Of a stretch of DNA of 48,167 nucleotides, positions 31,651 to 41,800 are shown one piece after another. Source of the DNA: Asparagopsis taxiformis. Its lineage: Eukaryota > Rhodophyta > Florideophyceae > Bonnemaisoniales > Bonnemaisoniaceae. The stretch's first letter is position 1. Each line of letters begins with the position of its first letter. Below the pieces are notes generated by a model. It saw only the letters and a program-made list of their open reading frames with translations, did not search any database and was not told where the DNA came from. The position numbers and the translations under genes are program-made. Location of the stretch: positions 1 through 48,167 of the forward strand of contig JALQPE010000872.1 of the NCBI GenBank assembly GCA_030407315.1, read 5' to 3'.

Positions 31651-34048
31651 ACTTTCGTGAGCTCTTTTTGGATTGATAAATAAGAAATTATGATCGCTCA
31701 TATAGTTTGATAGCGGGGTATTCGTACTATTCAAGTTGCAAACAGCTTATAAACAACTAGGGACGAACCGCTCTTCGATGAATGTGTTACTTTCACAGGT
31801 GGTGTGTTCCATTGCAATGTAGTCCTAGTGCGAGCAAAATCATCTTAGACGATGAGAATTTTGAAGTTCAGCCAAATCTGGCTTCCGTATCATAAATCAG
31901 CTGGTAGTGTTCTTCGTATTGAAATATTATGAAGTTGTAAGAGAGAGAATCAGGGCTTGGAAAATTGTGCAAATATCTACGTTTCAGGGTCTTCAAATTG
32001 AAACTACATGTTCATTCCAGTGTCCCTCCTCGATGCAGTTGCATGTCTTGTTGGAGACAGCAAGCTACGCATTCCTTTTTGTACTGTCTGAATCACATTT
32101 CCGGCCTGTACCGAAAACCTCCAGGCTTCAACCTTCCACGTGTCAACCACCCACAGCTAGACCTTCCAGAAGAGACACAAACGTATCAGACAGAACTTCT
32201 CTGTGTGACGGCCTCTACGCTGTCGTTCTCGCTCTGAAAATCTGGTAGCTCACGGAGGATCAAGGGTAAGGCGGAGTCCCTACAACACGTTACATAGTAA
32301 TACGTGGACCACGTATCAGGCGAGATGAGCCCAGTAGGTATCCATTTCAACTTCACCAAAGCTGCATAATTGCAATTCACTTATTGAATTAAAATCCATC
32401 TCAATCAATTAAAATAGACGTGATTCACAACAAATCAAGGCGACAAACAGGCCGTTTTGGGCCAAAAGTTTCAGCTTCGTCCCAGCGGGACTGCGGAATG
32501 CCACATGGTGCTATGTTCTCAAATCCACCGCTTTGCGGAAGCTAAAGACCAAAACCTCCTCTAGCAGAATCGGCTTTCCAGCAAGAATTGCTACGATTCC
32601 TCTTCAGGAACTTTCCATTTCCATCTTATTGGCGACAAGCGTTCAACTTTCACACATCGCACACGCCACATCGAAAGCACCTGGAATTTCCTCCAGTTGA
32701 CGTCTTCTGCGTAGCGCGAAGCATTCCATGATACAACTTGGAGCGCACATAGCACACTTGCACACTAACGCCTCCTGCTGCGCAAATCATTGCGTAACAC
32801 AACGTAAGCACAGCACTCAAATGCTCCACGAGATATGCGTTTGGAGATCGCAACGCAGTTTTTTAGCTTGCAGTATGCTGTATTCTTCTCACTACTTGTC
32901 ATGGCGAGAGACAGTACATCCAACACAAGACAGAATACGGCAAGCTCTTCAATATTACAGCGACCTCCCTCCGCTAACTCTGGTTCACCATGCAAGCGGC
33001 CTTGCAGGATAAACTTTCAATCCTCTAAATTGAAGAAACACATTGCATGCACCACCCACTTCGTTACCCTTAATCACCAGCGCACCGGTCGGTCCCTTGC
33101 GTTTCAAGTACGATCTCAATGAGGGACCAGTCGCGTGAGGCAGGCCCTCATATACTGTGAGTAGGATCTTCCAGACAGGTGGATCAAAATTTTGATATCC
33201 TGAGCACGTCGTAAGACCCTCGTGAATCCAGTGTTCACCTCCGTTGGCAGTGCCAGAGTAGCGAAGGCGGTTTAGGCTTCTCATAGGAAACCATTGTGAC
33301 GCAACGAAAAGCAGTAGATGCAATGTGAAGATGGTTGAAGAAGCGATAGATTGCTTCAGGAGCTTCTGTTTCGTGCTGAGCGTCCATCTGGGAAATTGTG
33401 CCCTTTAGGATAGCTGCATTACCCGACGCGGCTAGAAAAAGGGATTCATCTTCAAATTTTGCGACAACCTCCCCACACATTTGGTGAACAAGCCCTGAGA
33501 ATGTGGAGGATGACGAAGAAATGCTGGGGCGATCGACTTGAAGACCGTGGTTGATTTTTCGGTCGAGACGGTGGGGATAGGATGTTGATAGACATTGCGA
33601 TTTTGGCTGAGCGTCATATTGTTTCTTGGAAAATATTTGGCTCGAGATCGTGCGAGAGGATTGTTACGAGTAGATGAACGATGGATGTTGTGGAGTAGAG
33701 CAAATTGTCAACCTGACAGTGAGACTTCCCTTGTTTTCCTTAAACCTAACCGTCGTTCCTTCACCCGTAGAAAAGGCTGCCATTAACGAGGTGTCTGATG
33801 ATTAGCATCCAGATCCTTCCCAGTACACCATAAATCACTCATTGCTTGAAGTCTCATGATGATGTGCGATGTGTTCATGTACGGCTTCACTAGTGCTTTT
33901 GGTGCTATTGTCAACCCCTCGCTACTCGAGCGTTTTAGCCTGACAGAAACTTCAAGAATAATCAGCTCGGTAAGCATAAATTTCACTGAAGCAAGTCTCT
34001 CGATGACTTGGTCTACTGAAATAGATGAACGACGAAATAATGAATAAT
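31651..34048. other. Intergenic region with weak minus-strand coding signal
   Basis: No confident gene. Two minus-strand frames, 33235-33480 and 32985-33323, have protein-like composition (for example ASGNAAILKGTISQMDAQ) and may belong to a decayed or spliced gene, but no family or splice pattern is clear. The rest shows nothing recognisable. Confidence 0.35.
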
Positions 34049-34054
34049 TTTATT
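34049..34054 (-). terminator. AATAAA polyadenylation signal (minus strand)
   Basis: Hexamer on the minus strand ~100 bases after the stop of the two-exon gene. Confidence 0.45.
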
Positions 34055-34152
34055 TAACGGCGAAACACTCACCTACACTTGTACCGTGTTGTCTAGTAAA
34101 CTATTTCAGCAATCGATGTTTGTCAGGAGTATTAAATTTGAACCGGAAACGT

Positions 34153-35032
34153 TCACTGAGGCTCACCATAGAAGAAATCATCCATAACCACCACGTCTCC
34201 AGGTGCATTTCCGGGAATGTACTGATCAGCAAAATCTTGCATCGAAATATTGCCAAGCCTGACTTCAATGCTGTAAATTGCAGGCACAAGACCACCACGT
34301 CCACGAACAGTGAGACCAACGAAACTTAGACCTCTGTTGCTTCGTCGGGCGAAAACACGATCAATCAAACATCCATCCTTATCGAAGTAGTCAATGTACG
34401 TTTCATTTTCGGCGTCTACATCAACGAAAATTGCACCAAACCCAGTCACAGACCCCGCAGTACTGGTTCCTGGAATACGGAAGACACCGGTGAACTTGTT
34501 GGAAAGAAGCGGAGAGAAAAGGCGAGGAGATGAGAAAGTTTGGAATTGGTTCGATACACTAGTGGGGAGAATAGAATCGAATCGATCATCAGCTGGGTCT
34601 GCAGAATTGGATACACGGAACTGATCTGCCATGGTGCTCATCTCAAGACCGCGCGGAGCTACTGTATTGAAGAAGTCACCCGGGAGAGCAAACGGAAGTA
34701 AGGGGTTGTCCCAATTAATCTGAGCGAATTAAAGTGTGAGAGGATGAAATGCAAAATGAGAAAGTTAGACACGAAATGAGATGAATGCGAGACTTGGATG
34801 CGTGGAACCAGTCTGAAACACGTACCGAACGGCGACCAAATTCTTGCGGTCCATCTAAGCTGCCATTATCGGGATCACCAAGGATTCTGTTGAATCGATT
34901 CACTGTACGTCTGAGATTTCCTGCACGGCGTCCAACAGCCCTGACAGTGTTTACTTCGTAGGTAGGGCAGCCACTCTGCGCGGCAACAAAAGACACAAAA
35001 ACGGTAAAAGTGAAGGCGAAAGTTGCTTTCAT
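34153..35032 (-). CDS. Secreted protein resembling bacterial PEP-CTERM-associated proteins, one intron
   Basis: Two exons, 35032-34826 and 34719-34153, give a 257-residue protein. The 106-bp intron (34825-34720) starts GTACGTGT and ends CGCTCAG, phase 0. A signal peptide covers 1-~19 (MKATFAFTFTVFVSFVAAQ). The C-terminal half carries FTGVFRIPG, VTGFGAIFVDVDAE, IDYFDKDG, LSFVGLTV and ends DVVVMDDFFYGEPQ. This strongly resembles a beta-sandwich domain common in bacterial exported PEP-CTERM-type proteins (FGAVF.DVD...FFD..G...FLGV...VMDDF.YGEP). The comparison is from memory of motif style. If right, the gene may have entered by transfer from bacteria and gained an intron and a eukaryotic promoter. 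The role is unknown and likely extracellular. Confidence 0.8.
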
Positions 35033-35119
35033 TTCGGATTAATTGCTAGATGAAGATACGATAGAATGTTGGTGATGATGGTGGATGTGATGTCGATTGA
35101 AGAAAGCAAGGATGGATAA

Positions 35120-35125
35120 TTTATA
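35120..35125 (-). promoter_or_regulatory. TATA box of the two-exon secreted-protein gene
   Basis: TATAAA on the minus strand, 88 bases before the start codon. It parallels the TATA box of the neighbouring secreted-protein gene. Confidence 0.6.
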
Positions 35126-36233
35126 TGGTGTTTCTGTTTATTCGGTGTATTTGAAAACAGGTCGACATGAACACAAAGGCATGGATTTAATCGATCGTAG
35201 GGGAATAGACGATGAATTGCTCAGACAGGAGGCGTTGCGTACTGGAGCGAGGACCATAATCGTTTGTCATAAGGGTGCCACCGTTCTTAAATCATTTGAA
35301 CTCCAATTGGATGCTTCTGAATAATGATTATCACGAAACGAATATGCCGTACAGCAATGTATGTCACGAAAATTGTTGAAAGCGTTGTCAGTACGGAAAG
35401 TCTGAGCAGCTCTCTGAAATTCATTGCTGTGCAGCATCTTCTAGTAAAGTGCGGCCGTCAGGATGTATTCACGTCTGATAAAGATCCTCTTCTTTGTTAG
35501 ACGAGATATAATTGCCAGGAGACCTAGAAACTCTTGGAGGTGGTGATTCCAATGTGGCAACGTGGGTGTTGATTGCGTGCGCGCTGCCTAGTGATGTATG
35601 TTTCATCGCAGTCATAATCAAAATCCTATGACTAACTTCCAGGTGCAAGCATATTCCCTAATAGCCTTTCTACATGCCAGCCATCACATTGCCATAACGC
35701 TGAAATCATGTGTAGGCTACACATTGTAGTCGCGTTGTAGCATGAGTTGGTATATGGAATAACCCCAAACTCTCAACCCTTCATTGTCACCACGGCGTAG
35801 CCAGAGTCTAATGGGAGCGGAGTACACGCCTGAGGAAAGATGACAGCGCGTCACGCGACGCGATTCATGTGCTGGACAAAGCTGAGAAACAGAAAACAGA
35901 AACGGAAAAGTGGGGAAAACGGAACTGAAATTTCATAATATTTCTAGAGAGCTTCAGATTGACATGCCCGAGTTTTCTGACTCGTGCGATTTTATTATTA
36001 TATGCTGACTGTAAACTCTGAGTTTGCTGAGTTGTGAAATTTTTAAAACTGCAGGAATTCGAAAAAAAATAAAAAAGTTTAAGAACAAGAAATGGATCCT
36101 TTAATTTGGACGTACCAGCTACCATATCGTTAACTTGAGTTAGTGTAAGGAATTACCCCCTTTTAGAAGGGCAAACTTGATCCAACTCTAAGTCTCCCAT
36201 ACCTTCGTCCAAAATACTGCGTACTTAGCCTGG
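35126..36233. other. Intergenic region
   Basis: A 75-codon plus-strand frame (35097-35324) overlaps the promoter region of the previous gene and has no recognised family. Otherwise the sequence is AT-rich with nothing identifiable. Confidence 0.4.
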
Positions 36234-38280
36234 CTAGGGAATCTTGAAAAAACGACCCTGCTGATCCCGTAGCCATCTAAGCCTTGACTTAAGTGGTTCT
36301 GCCACTTTTGCTTCTTGGTCCATCACCAGGCTTGGCTGCACGTAGTACTGCAGCATATCGTCGGTTCGCCATCGTCCTCGAGACTTGATGCCCGCCAAGT
36401 CGAGGACACCGTCGATAAAATCTTGAGAAGCCGCCCCGTAACGAAGGGAATGCGGCGTGAGACCCAGTTCTTGTACGCCCAAATTCTTAATTGCCATCTT
36501 GAATTGTTTATTAAGTTGTGCCTGAGTGAACTTAAAGAGGGGTTGGTTTTCTTCTTCTGGTCTTGTCTGTGATATTCTTGGTTTCTTCTTCGGTGGTCCC
36601 TTGTCGTGGATTTCGGTGTCTTGGTTTAGTCTTCTTGAGTGGTTTGTGATTTTTACGTTCCTGATGTGTCGCTCCAAGAGACTCGCGCTGATAGGGTCGC
36701 GGATGAGGACGGATTGATTACGACCTCTCTTTGTCTCTTTTAACATGGGTGTAGTAGGTAGAAAATCCGCAAAGCGGCAAAACCACCCTACAGGTGTCCC
36801 GAGTTTCGGTAGCGTGGTAGAGCAAGCGAATCTTGCGTCAACCGCCAATGGAGAGTATACCACGAATGGTCTTCCGGTAATGCCGGGTGAAGGTTGGGGG
36901 TGCTCACGCACGGAGTGCGTATTGATGGAGCAGAAAGACGTAACCCGTCGAGCTGTATAGCTAAAGCTAATTCGTCCTATAAGGATAGAAAAGAGCGATG
37001 CAAACACTGTTCAGTGGAGTCGTAAATTCCACGTGAGTTTATGTTACCTCTAAAAGGTTAAGCACTCTGGCTAATCCAGAGGCGTTTTATACTAGTCTAA
37101 GTTACTGTAAACAGTTAGGGTAGGTAGACAGTTAGGAATAAATATCCTTAGGTGCACCAATCAGATCCCTGATTATGGCGACTGCGGGAGCCCGCGAGAT
37201 CACCAACTGTTAGTGTTACAGTGTAAAGTTAGCTGAGTTAGCTTAGTTAAAATTTGCCCCTTGTGGGGTCTTGAGTTGCCCCAGGAGGTCCATTCCCTTG
37301 ACTTGGGCGAGATACAGCGAGGCTGTTTCTATTGGTCATTCCCGAACCGGGGTCATCCAATAGGATGTTGACACGACCCCACCAGGGCAGACCACCGCGT
37401 GGTATGACAATGGGGGCTCCCTGGTTACCCTCAGCTCGTTCTTCTGCGGGCTTCAGTCTGATGTCGGTGATTAAGAGTTTTACGACTTCACCGACACGGA
37501 GGTAGCATTCGAAGATAAGCAAAATTGCTAACCCCTCTTCTGGGACGTCCATTTCCATCAACTTATGTCCCAGCCCCAGGGCGACGATCTTCGGGCAGAC
37601 GGCCTTCTGTTGCACAGGCCGACTCTTGCCCCATCCTTCTAATGATCTCTTCGTTAGGATTAGTTTTCTTAGCACTTCTGGAAAATAGTGCTCGAGCCCT
37701 TGTTTTACATCGATAACCACTTTTCTTCTCGCCCCTTCTGCTTCTTCGTGTGTGTGTACAGCGAACTCGACTACCCGCTCGTCGAGTTCTTTCCAGTCTT
37801 TGAAAGTCAGTTTATTTTCCGGCAACCAGTCGATAAATTCTTGAAAATATCTCTCATAACTCCGCAGCGTAACGGGCTTAACCCGCAGGTTCAATAACTT
37901 GAATTTGTCACTTGCGCGAGGGCTCATCGGCAGGGTTCGACGAACTCCTGATGTACCGATAGTCGACGTGCAGGTCATCCGCGAGGATATGCCCAGAACA
38001 CTTCCGCACTACACGATTCAGCCGCTCCGAGGAGGACCGTCCCTTACGTAGTGCACCAATAACCGCTTGGTTATCAGCCAGAATTATGAGACGTTGTTCG
38101 CGATTTCCAACAGTCCGCAAGAACCAACGGAGCGCTAACAACACGGCTTCACACTCCAGGACCTCAATGCGATCCTTTCGCTTCCACCTACAACTGATTG
38201 CCGTTCGCCATGCCTTATTTGTAGGACCAGCCGGGGTGGCGATCGCTAAGGGAGTTCTAGAATTGCAGCCGTGTCAGGGC
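36234..38280 (-). pseudogene. DIRS-type retrotransposon remnant: RNase H end plus tyrosine recombinase
   Basis: Upstream (38280-37908) is the end of a DIRS-type RNase H: LALRWFL, ADNQAVIGALRKGRSSS and a closing SSSNPADEPSR. Overlapping it by ~70 nt, as is usual between DIRS ORFs, a tyrosine recombinase opens at 37978. Its N-terminal half contains the first catalytic Arg (CYLRVGEVVKL). After a ~500-bp disturbed stretch, a second frame (37007-36234) carries the C-terminal half with H186-x-x-R189 (TPHSLRYG), W213 (GRWR) and Tyr 221/222 (LQYYV). Recombinase of this class inserts circular cDNA without target duplications. The reverse transcriptase and gag parts are missing and the two recombinase halves are not in one frame, so the element is dead. 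No terminal repeats were found. Confidence 0.8.
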
Positions 38281-39233
38281 GAGGGGAACCGTAACGCGCT
38301 GGTTGAACTTGCGTTCGCGCGTCGCTCGGTCGCGCTGGCGAACAGGTGGTACAACGGCGGAACGCGTAGGGAACGATCGCAACACGGGATTCGCGGGCCG
38401 GCGCAAGCCGTGATCTCAGGGTGAGATCACCGAGTAAACTCGAGCACAACGCGATCCACACAGGGGTCGTAAATCCCTGGCCTGGTGGCGTGCGACGCAA
38501 CGCGCGCTATCGCGGTGCGACGCAGTTCGACGATCGGTTTACGCGCAGCGCGCACGCGAACGTCGGCGATCGTGAGCAACCCGCACGCAACGTTTCAACG
38601 CAATCGGTCCTCGCGATTCGCTAAACGCTTAACTCGTAGCTGCGAAAGTGCTGACTGTTTATTGGTAGGGTGCGAAGCCATGCGACCACTAATAGCTAAC
38701 TTACTTGGGACAGACTGTCCTTGTGTGGCCGGCCGGCGGCGGCCGCACGCTCGCACGCAAAAAAGGGAAACATTTTGGGAAAAAGACTTTCGTCATAAAA
38801 AACCCAAAAAGGGAAAATAAAGGGAAATTCGTAGAATTCACTACACGTGGCGCGGCTCGCGGTTTCGTGGCAACGTACGCGCGCACGCGCTCGCATTGAC
38901 GCTCCGTGACACGTAATCAAGACGCCACGCGTGCGCTCGCTTACTAAACTAACTCAAACGGATGCTTGCGGACTAACGTAAATGCGCGCGCTCGCATCGA
39001 TTCCATCGACCAACTTAAATTGCACCACACTCCCCCCGACTAACTTCACAGCGCGTCCTCGCGCATATCGTTCTTGTGCACACCTTCAACTTTCTCCGAT
39101 CTTCTTATCCTCTTCCAATCTTCTTTCTCTCTTCCATCCTTCTGTCTCTCTTCCATCCTTCTTCTTCATCCCGCGCGCGTTCGCTCCGCTATCGCCGCAC
39201 GCGCTCGCGTTTCGTGATGTCGCGCGATGATAA
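38281..39233. other. GC-rich, CGCG-rich sequence
   Basis: Dense in CGCG, GCGCGC and short mirror or inverted motifs, unlike its neighbours. It becomes CT-rich near 39090-39180. No gene is recognised. It may be part of another repeat family or a separate insertion. Confidence 0.4.
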
Positions 39234-39272
39234 CGCTCTGCCGAGTTGGCTTCAAGCCAACTCGGCAGAGCG
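39234..39272. repeat. 39-bp near-perfect palindrome (19-base arms, 1-base loop)
   Basis: The arm CGCTCTGCCGAGTTGGCTT (39234-39252) is followed by C and then its exact complement (39254-39272). Confidence 0.95.
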
Positions 39273-39351
39273 CGAAGTTCGCGCCGGCGCTGCGCCTCGC
39301 GACGAACCTTCGACGCCCACTAACGCGTCTCCTCACACTGCGCGCATCGCG

Positions 39352-39732
39352 CGTCTGTGTTCTCGGAAATGGACGCGGACGTCCACAACCTCTAGTACAC
39401 CTAGTATTACTAGGCGGACGTCCATGTTCTCCAGTATTTTTGGATGTCCGCCTAGAACCGGACGTCCATGCGGTCTAGTACGTCTGGTATTACTAGGGCG
39501 ACATTCATTGTTTCTAGTACCACGGATGTCCCCCTCGGGATGGACTTCCGCCAAGTCTATGTCCACCTAGGACGGGCGCCGGTTCAGAAATTCAAAAATT
39601 TCGACCCCAGAAATTTCTGCCGCCGTGCTCGACATGGATGTCCGCATCCATCACGGCGACCACTCTATTTTTCCTTGTCGGTCGACTCCAATTTCGTCTT
39701 TAATTTTTTCATCCTCTCGCTCACACCCCCTT
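39352..39732 (-). repeat. 381-bp repeat R381, right copy (inverted)
   Basis: Inverted copy of 19508-19888, with both ends agreeing to the base. The two copies face each other across 19.5 kb. Confidence 0.85.
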
Positions 39733-41001
39733 CCTGTTGGTGCTCACCTCCCCCGTACTGTACCTCAAACACCCCCAATACCACTCTAGCACGCATTTGC
39801 AGCTACCTATCCCCGCTTCCACGGTGCACACCTCCATTCCATACCTACTGTTCTGCTCTACCGTACAGATTTCGTATAACCAGTCCTCATAATACCTCAG
39901 AATAGGGCAAAAACACCCCTATCTCCTCGACCATGCTCTCCACCAACACCTTTGAAACGTATTGTTCTTCAATACCCTCTCTCCTCTACCTTCAACCCCT
40001 CTCTTTCGCCCTCTCCACAAACTTCCCCTGCAGCTTACTCTTCCAAAACCCCTCACTCCCCATCCCGTACCCGACCTGCTCCACCCCTCCCTCCCTCAGC
40101 TGCTCCATGCCCCCACGCCATCCGCATCTTCGATACCGTATACACCACTACAACTGGCCCACGCTCCCGCTCCCCCGCCGTCTCCCCAGAAACCTCCCCG
40201 CTCTGAAACACATATCAACCCCCCACTTCGCACCCTTCCTCCCACTCCCCTCCCTCCCCAAATACAATAACCCCCTTCTTCTCCATCACATCCCCACTCA
40301 CCACAGCCAGAACAGACGCCACCCCCTCCCCTTCTTTCTCCTCACTTTCCTAAACCCCCTCCTCTCGGCGACTTCAACCGCACCCTCCTACGGTCCCACC
40401 TAAACACCTCCTTCGCCCTCACTACCCCAACACCCCGCAGCGTCTCCCCAATCCCCATAATATGCTTGTCGGCACTCCTCTCCGAATCACACTCCATTCT
40501 AAACCCGCACTCCGTACATTTCCACCTCCCCCTGTACCATCCCAAGATTGCATCCCTCCACAGAACACATCCTCATACCACAGAAGAATTTTCTTCCTCT
40601 CATACCTCATCCTTAAAACCTCCATCTGCTCCATGTAAATTTCGATGTAAATATTTTCTCCACTATGCAATCTCAAACATGTACGAGCCTATGACTTTCC
40701 GCTTTGTCAACCCTGAATATTGGTACTCATGTATTCATAAAATAGGGCCACCCACATCCCTATCCCGTTCTGCAAGCTTTACAAACCACTAGACGCATAC
40801 TCCACAACTATACAACAAACACTACTCGCTATTTCAGACGACGCGGTACACAAGTAGCGTAGTCTCAACCTTCCATGACGCCTTCCCTGATGCGTACAAG
40901 TGCGAAAAACGTCTAGACTACTACTACTACGATATAGTATATCAGAAGTGAGTGCGGGAATTTTCGGCACAGGAGATGCTGGACCACCAAATTGATTTTT
41001 C
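39733..41001. other. Pyrimidine-rich region with a zinc-finger-like fragment
   Basis: The plus strand is C/T/A-rich through ~40470, giving Pro/Ser/Thr-rich frames that are probably not genes. On the minus strand a 67-codon frame (40545-40342) contains WKCTECGFRMECDSERSADKH, a possible zinc-finger remnant. From ~40680 to 41000 nothing is recognised. Confidence 0.3.
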
Positions 41002-41534
41002 GGAAATTTTAGAATTTCTGGGCTGGCCAGCAGTGCAATCGAGCTGGACATCCACCGGACGTCCATTTCAGGTTGGTCGTGAGAGAGTGAGGCGGGACCA
41101 TGAAGAAACAAGGACCAAGACCTGTCCCTGACGTGTTGAGCCTGAAATCGACCCTTCGTGAGACGCGATTTTGGCTTACAGTTGGTACTTATAGAAGCCA
41201 GTGATAGCCCCGATCGGGGCGGCGGCCGGCTCCGGCTTACAGTTGGTGCTTACAGACGCCAGTGATAGCCCCCGATCGGGGCCGGCGGTCAGTTCCTGGG
41301 GCCGTTGTGGCCAAATTAGACACCCTGATTTGAATTAAAATTTGGGCTATTCTCAAAAACATGCACATGTGAACATGTTTTTGAGATGGGGGTGTGCCGT
41401 ACGGCACAATCGACCCGCTGAAATCGATGTTTTTTTGCAATATTTTTTTGTGCCCGAAATTGTAGAATTTCTGGGCTGGCCAGCAATGCATCTGAGCTGG
41501 ACATCCACCGGACGTCCATTTCAGGTTGATCGTG
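41002..41534 (+). repeat. Palindromic satellite, copies G (partial) and H
   Basis: Partial core at 41002-41081 and full core at 41325-41534, with a spacer whose ACAGTTGGTGCTTACAG segment is itself duplicated (near 41178 and 41238). In copy H the stem-loop is 41351-41386 and the 16-base palindrome is 41393-41408. This array borders the 3' side of the right gene A. Confidence 0.85.
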
Positions 41535-41800
41535 TATCGTGCACGTCCACCCATTACCGGAAGCAAGTAGGCGATGAAGCACGTACAAACCCAATTGTTC
41601 TGCTATTTCTAGCATAGACCATCGAGTCTAGAGATGAGGGAATCGTCCTGGAAATCATGCTCCAACCCACGAGGGAATGAACAATCTAGTTTGAAAGCAT
41701 GGAACGGAAGTACATTATAGTAGGTTCATAGATTGAAAGTGATAAAGGAGATGATTATATTCTCGATAATTGTTTCCTAAAGTAGTTGTTGTTAAGCTAT
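41535..41800. other. 3' flank of gene A, right copy
   Basis: AT-rich. No gene or repeat is seen. Confidence 0.4.

Noticed and set aside
19508..39732. A Starship-like giant element with the tyrosine recombinase as captain gene
   Set aside because: The recombinase is preceded by, and overlaps, a DIRS-type RNase H end, so it belongs to a DIRS retrotransposon. There is no target-site evidence at the R381 copies.
39733..40470. Pro/Ser/Thr-rich plus-strand frames of 84-156 codons
   Set aside because: They reflect pyrimidine-rich base composition. There are no start context, signal, domain or neighbour clues.
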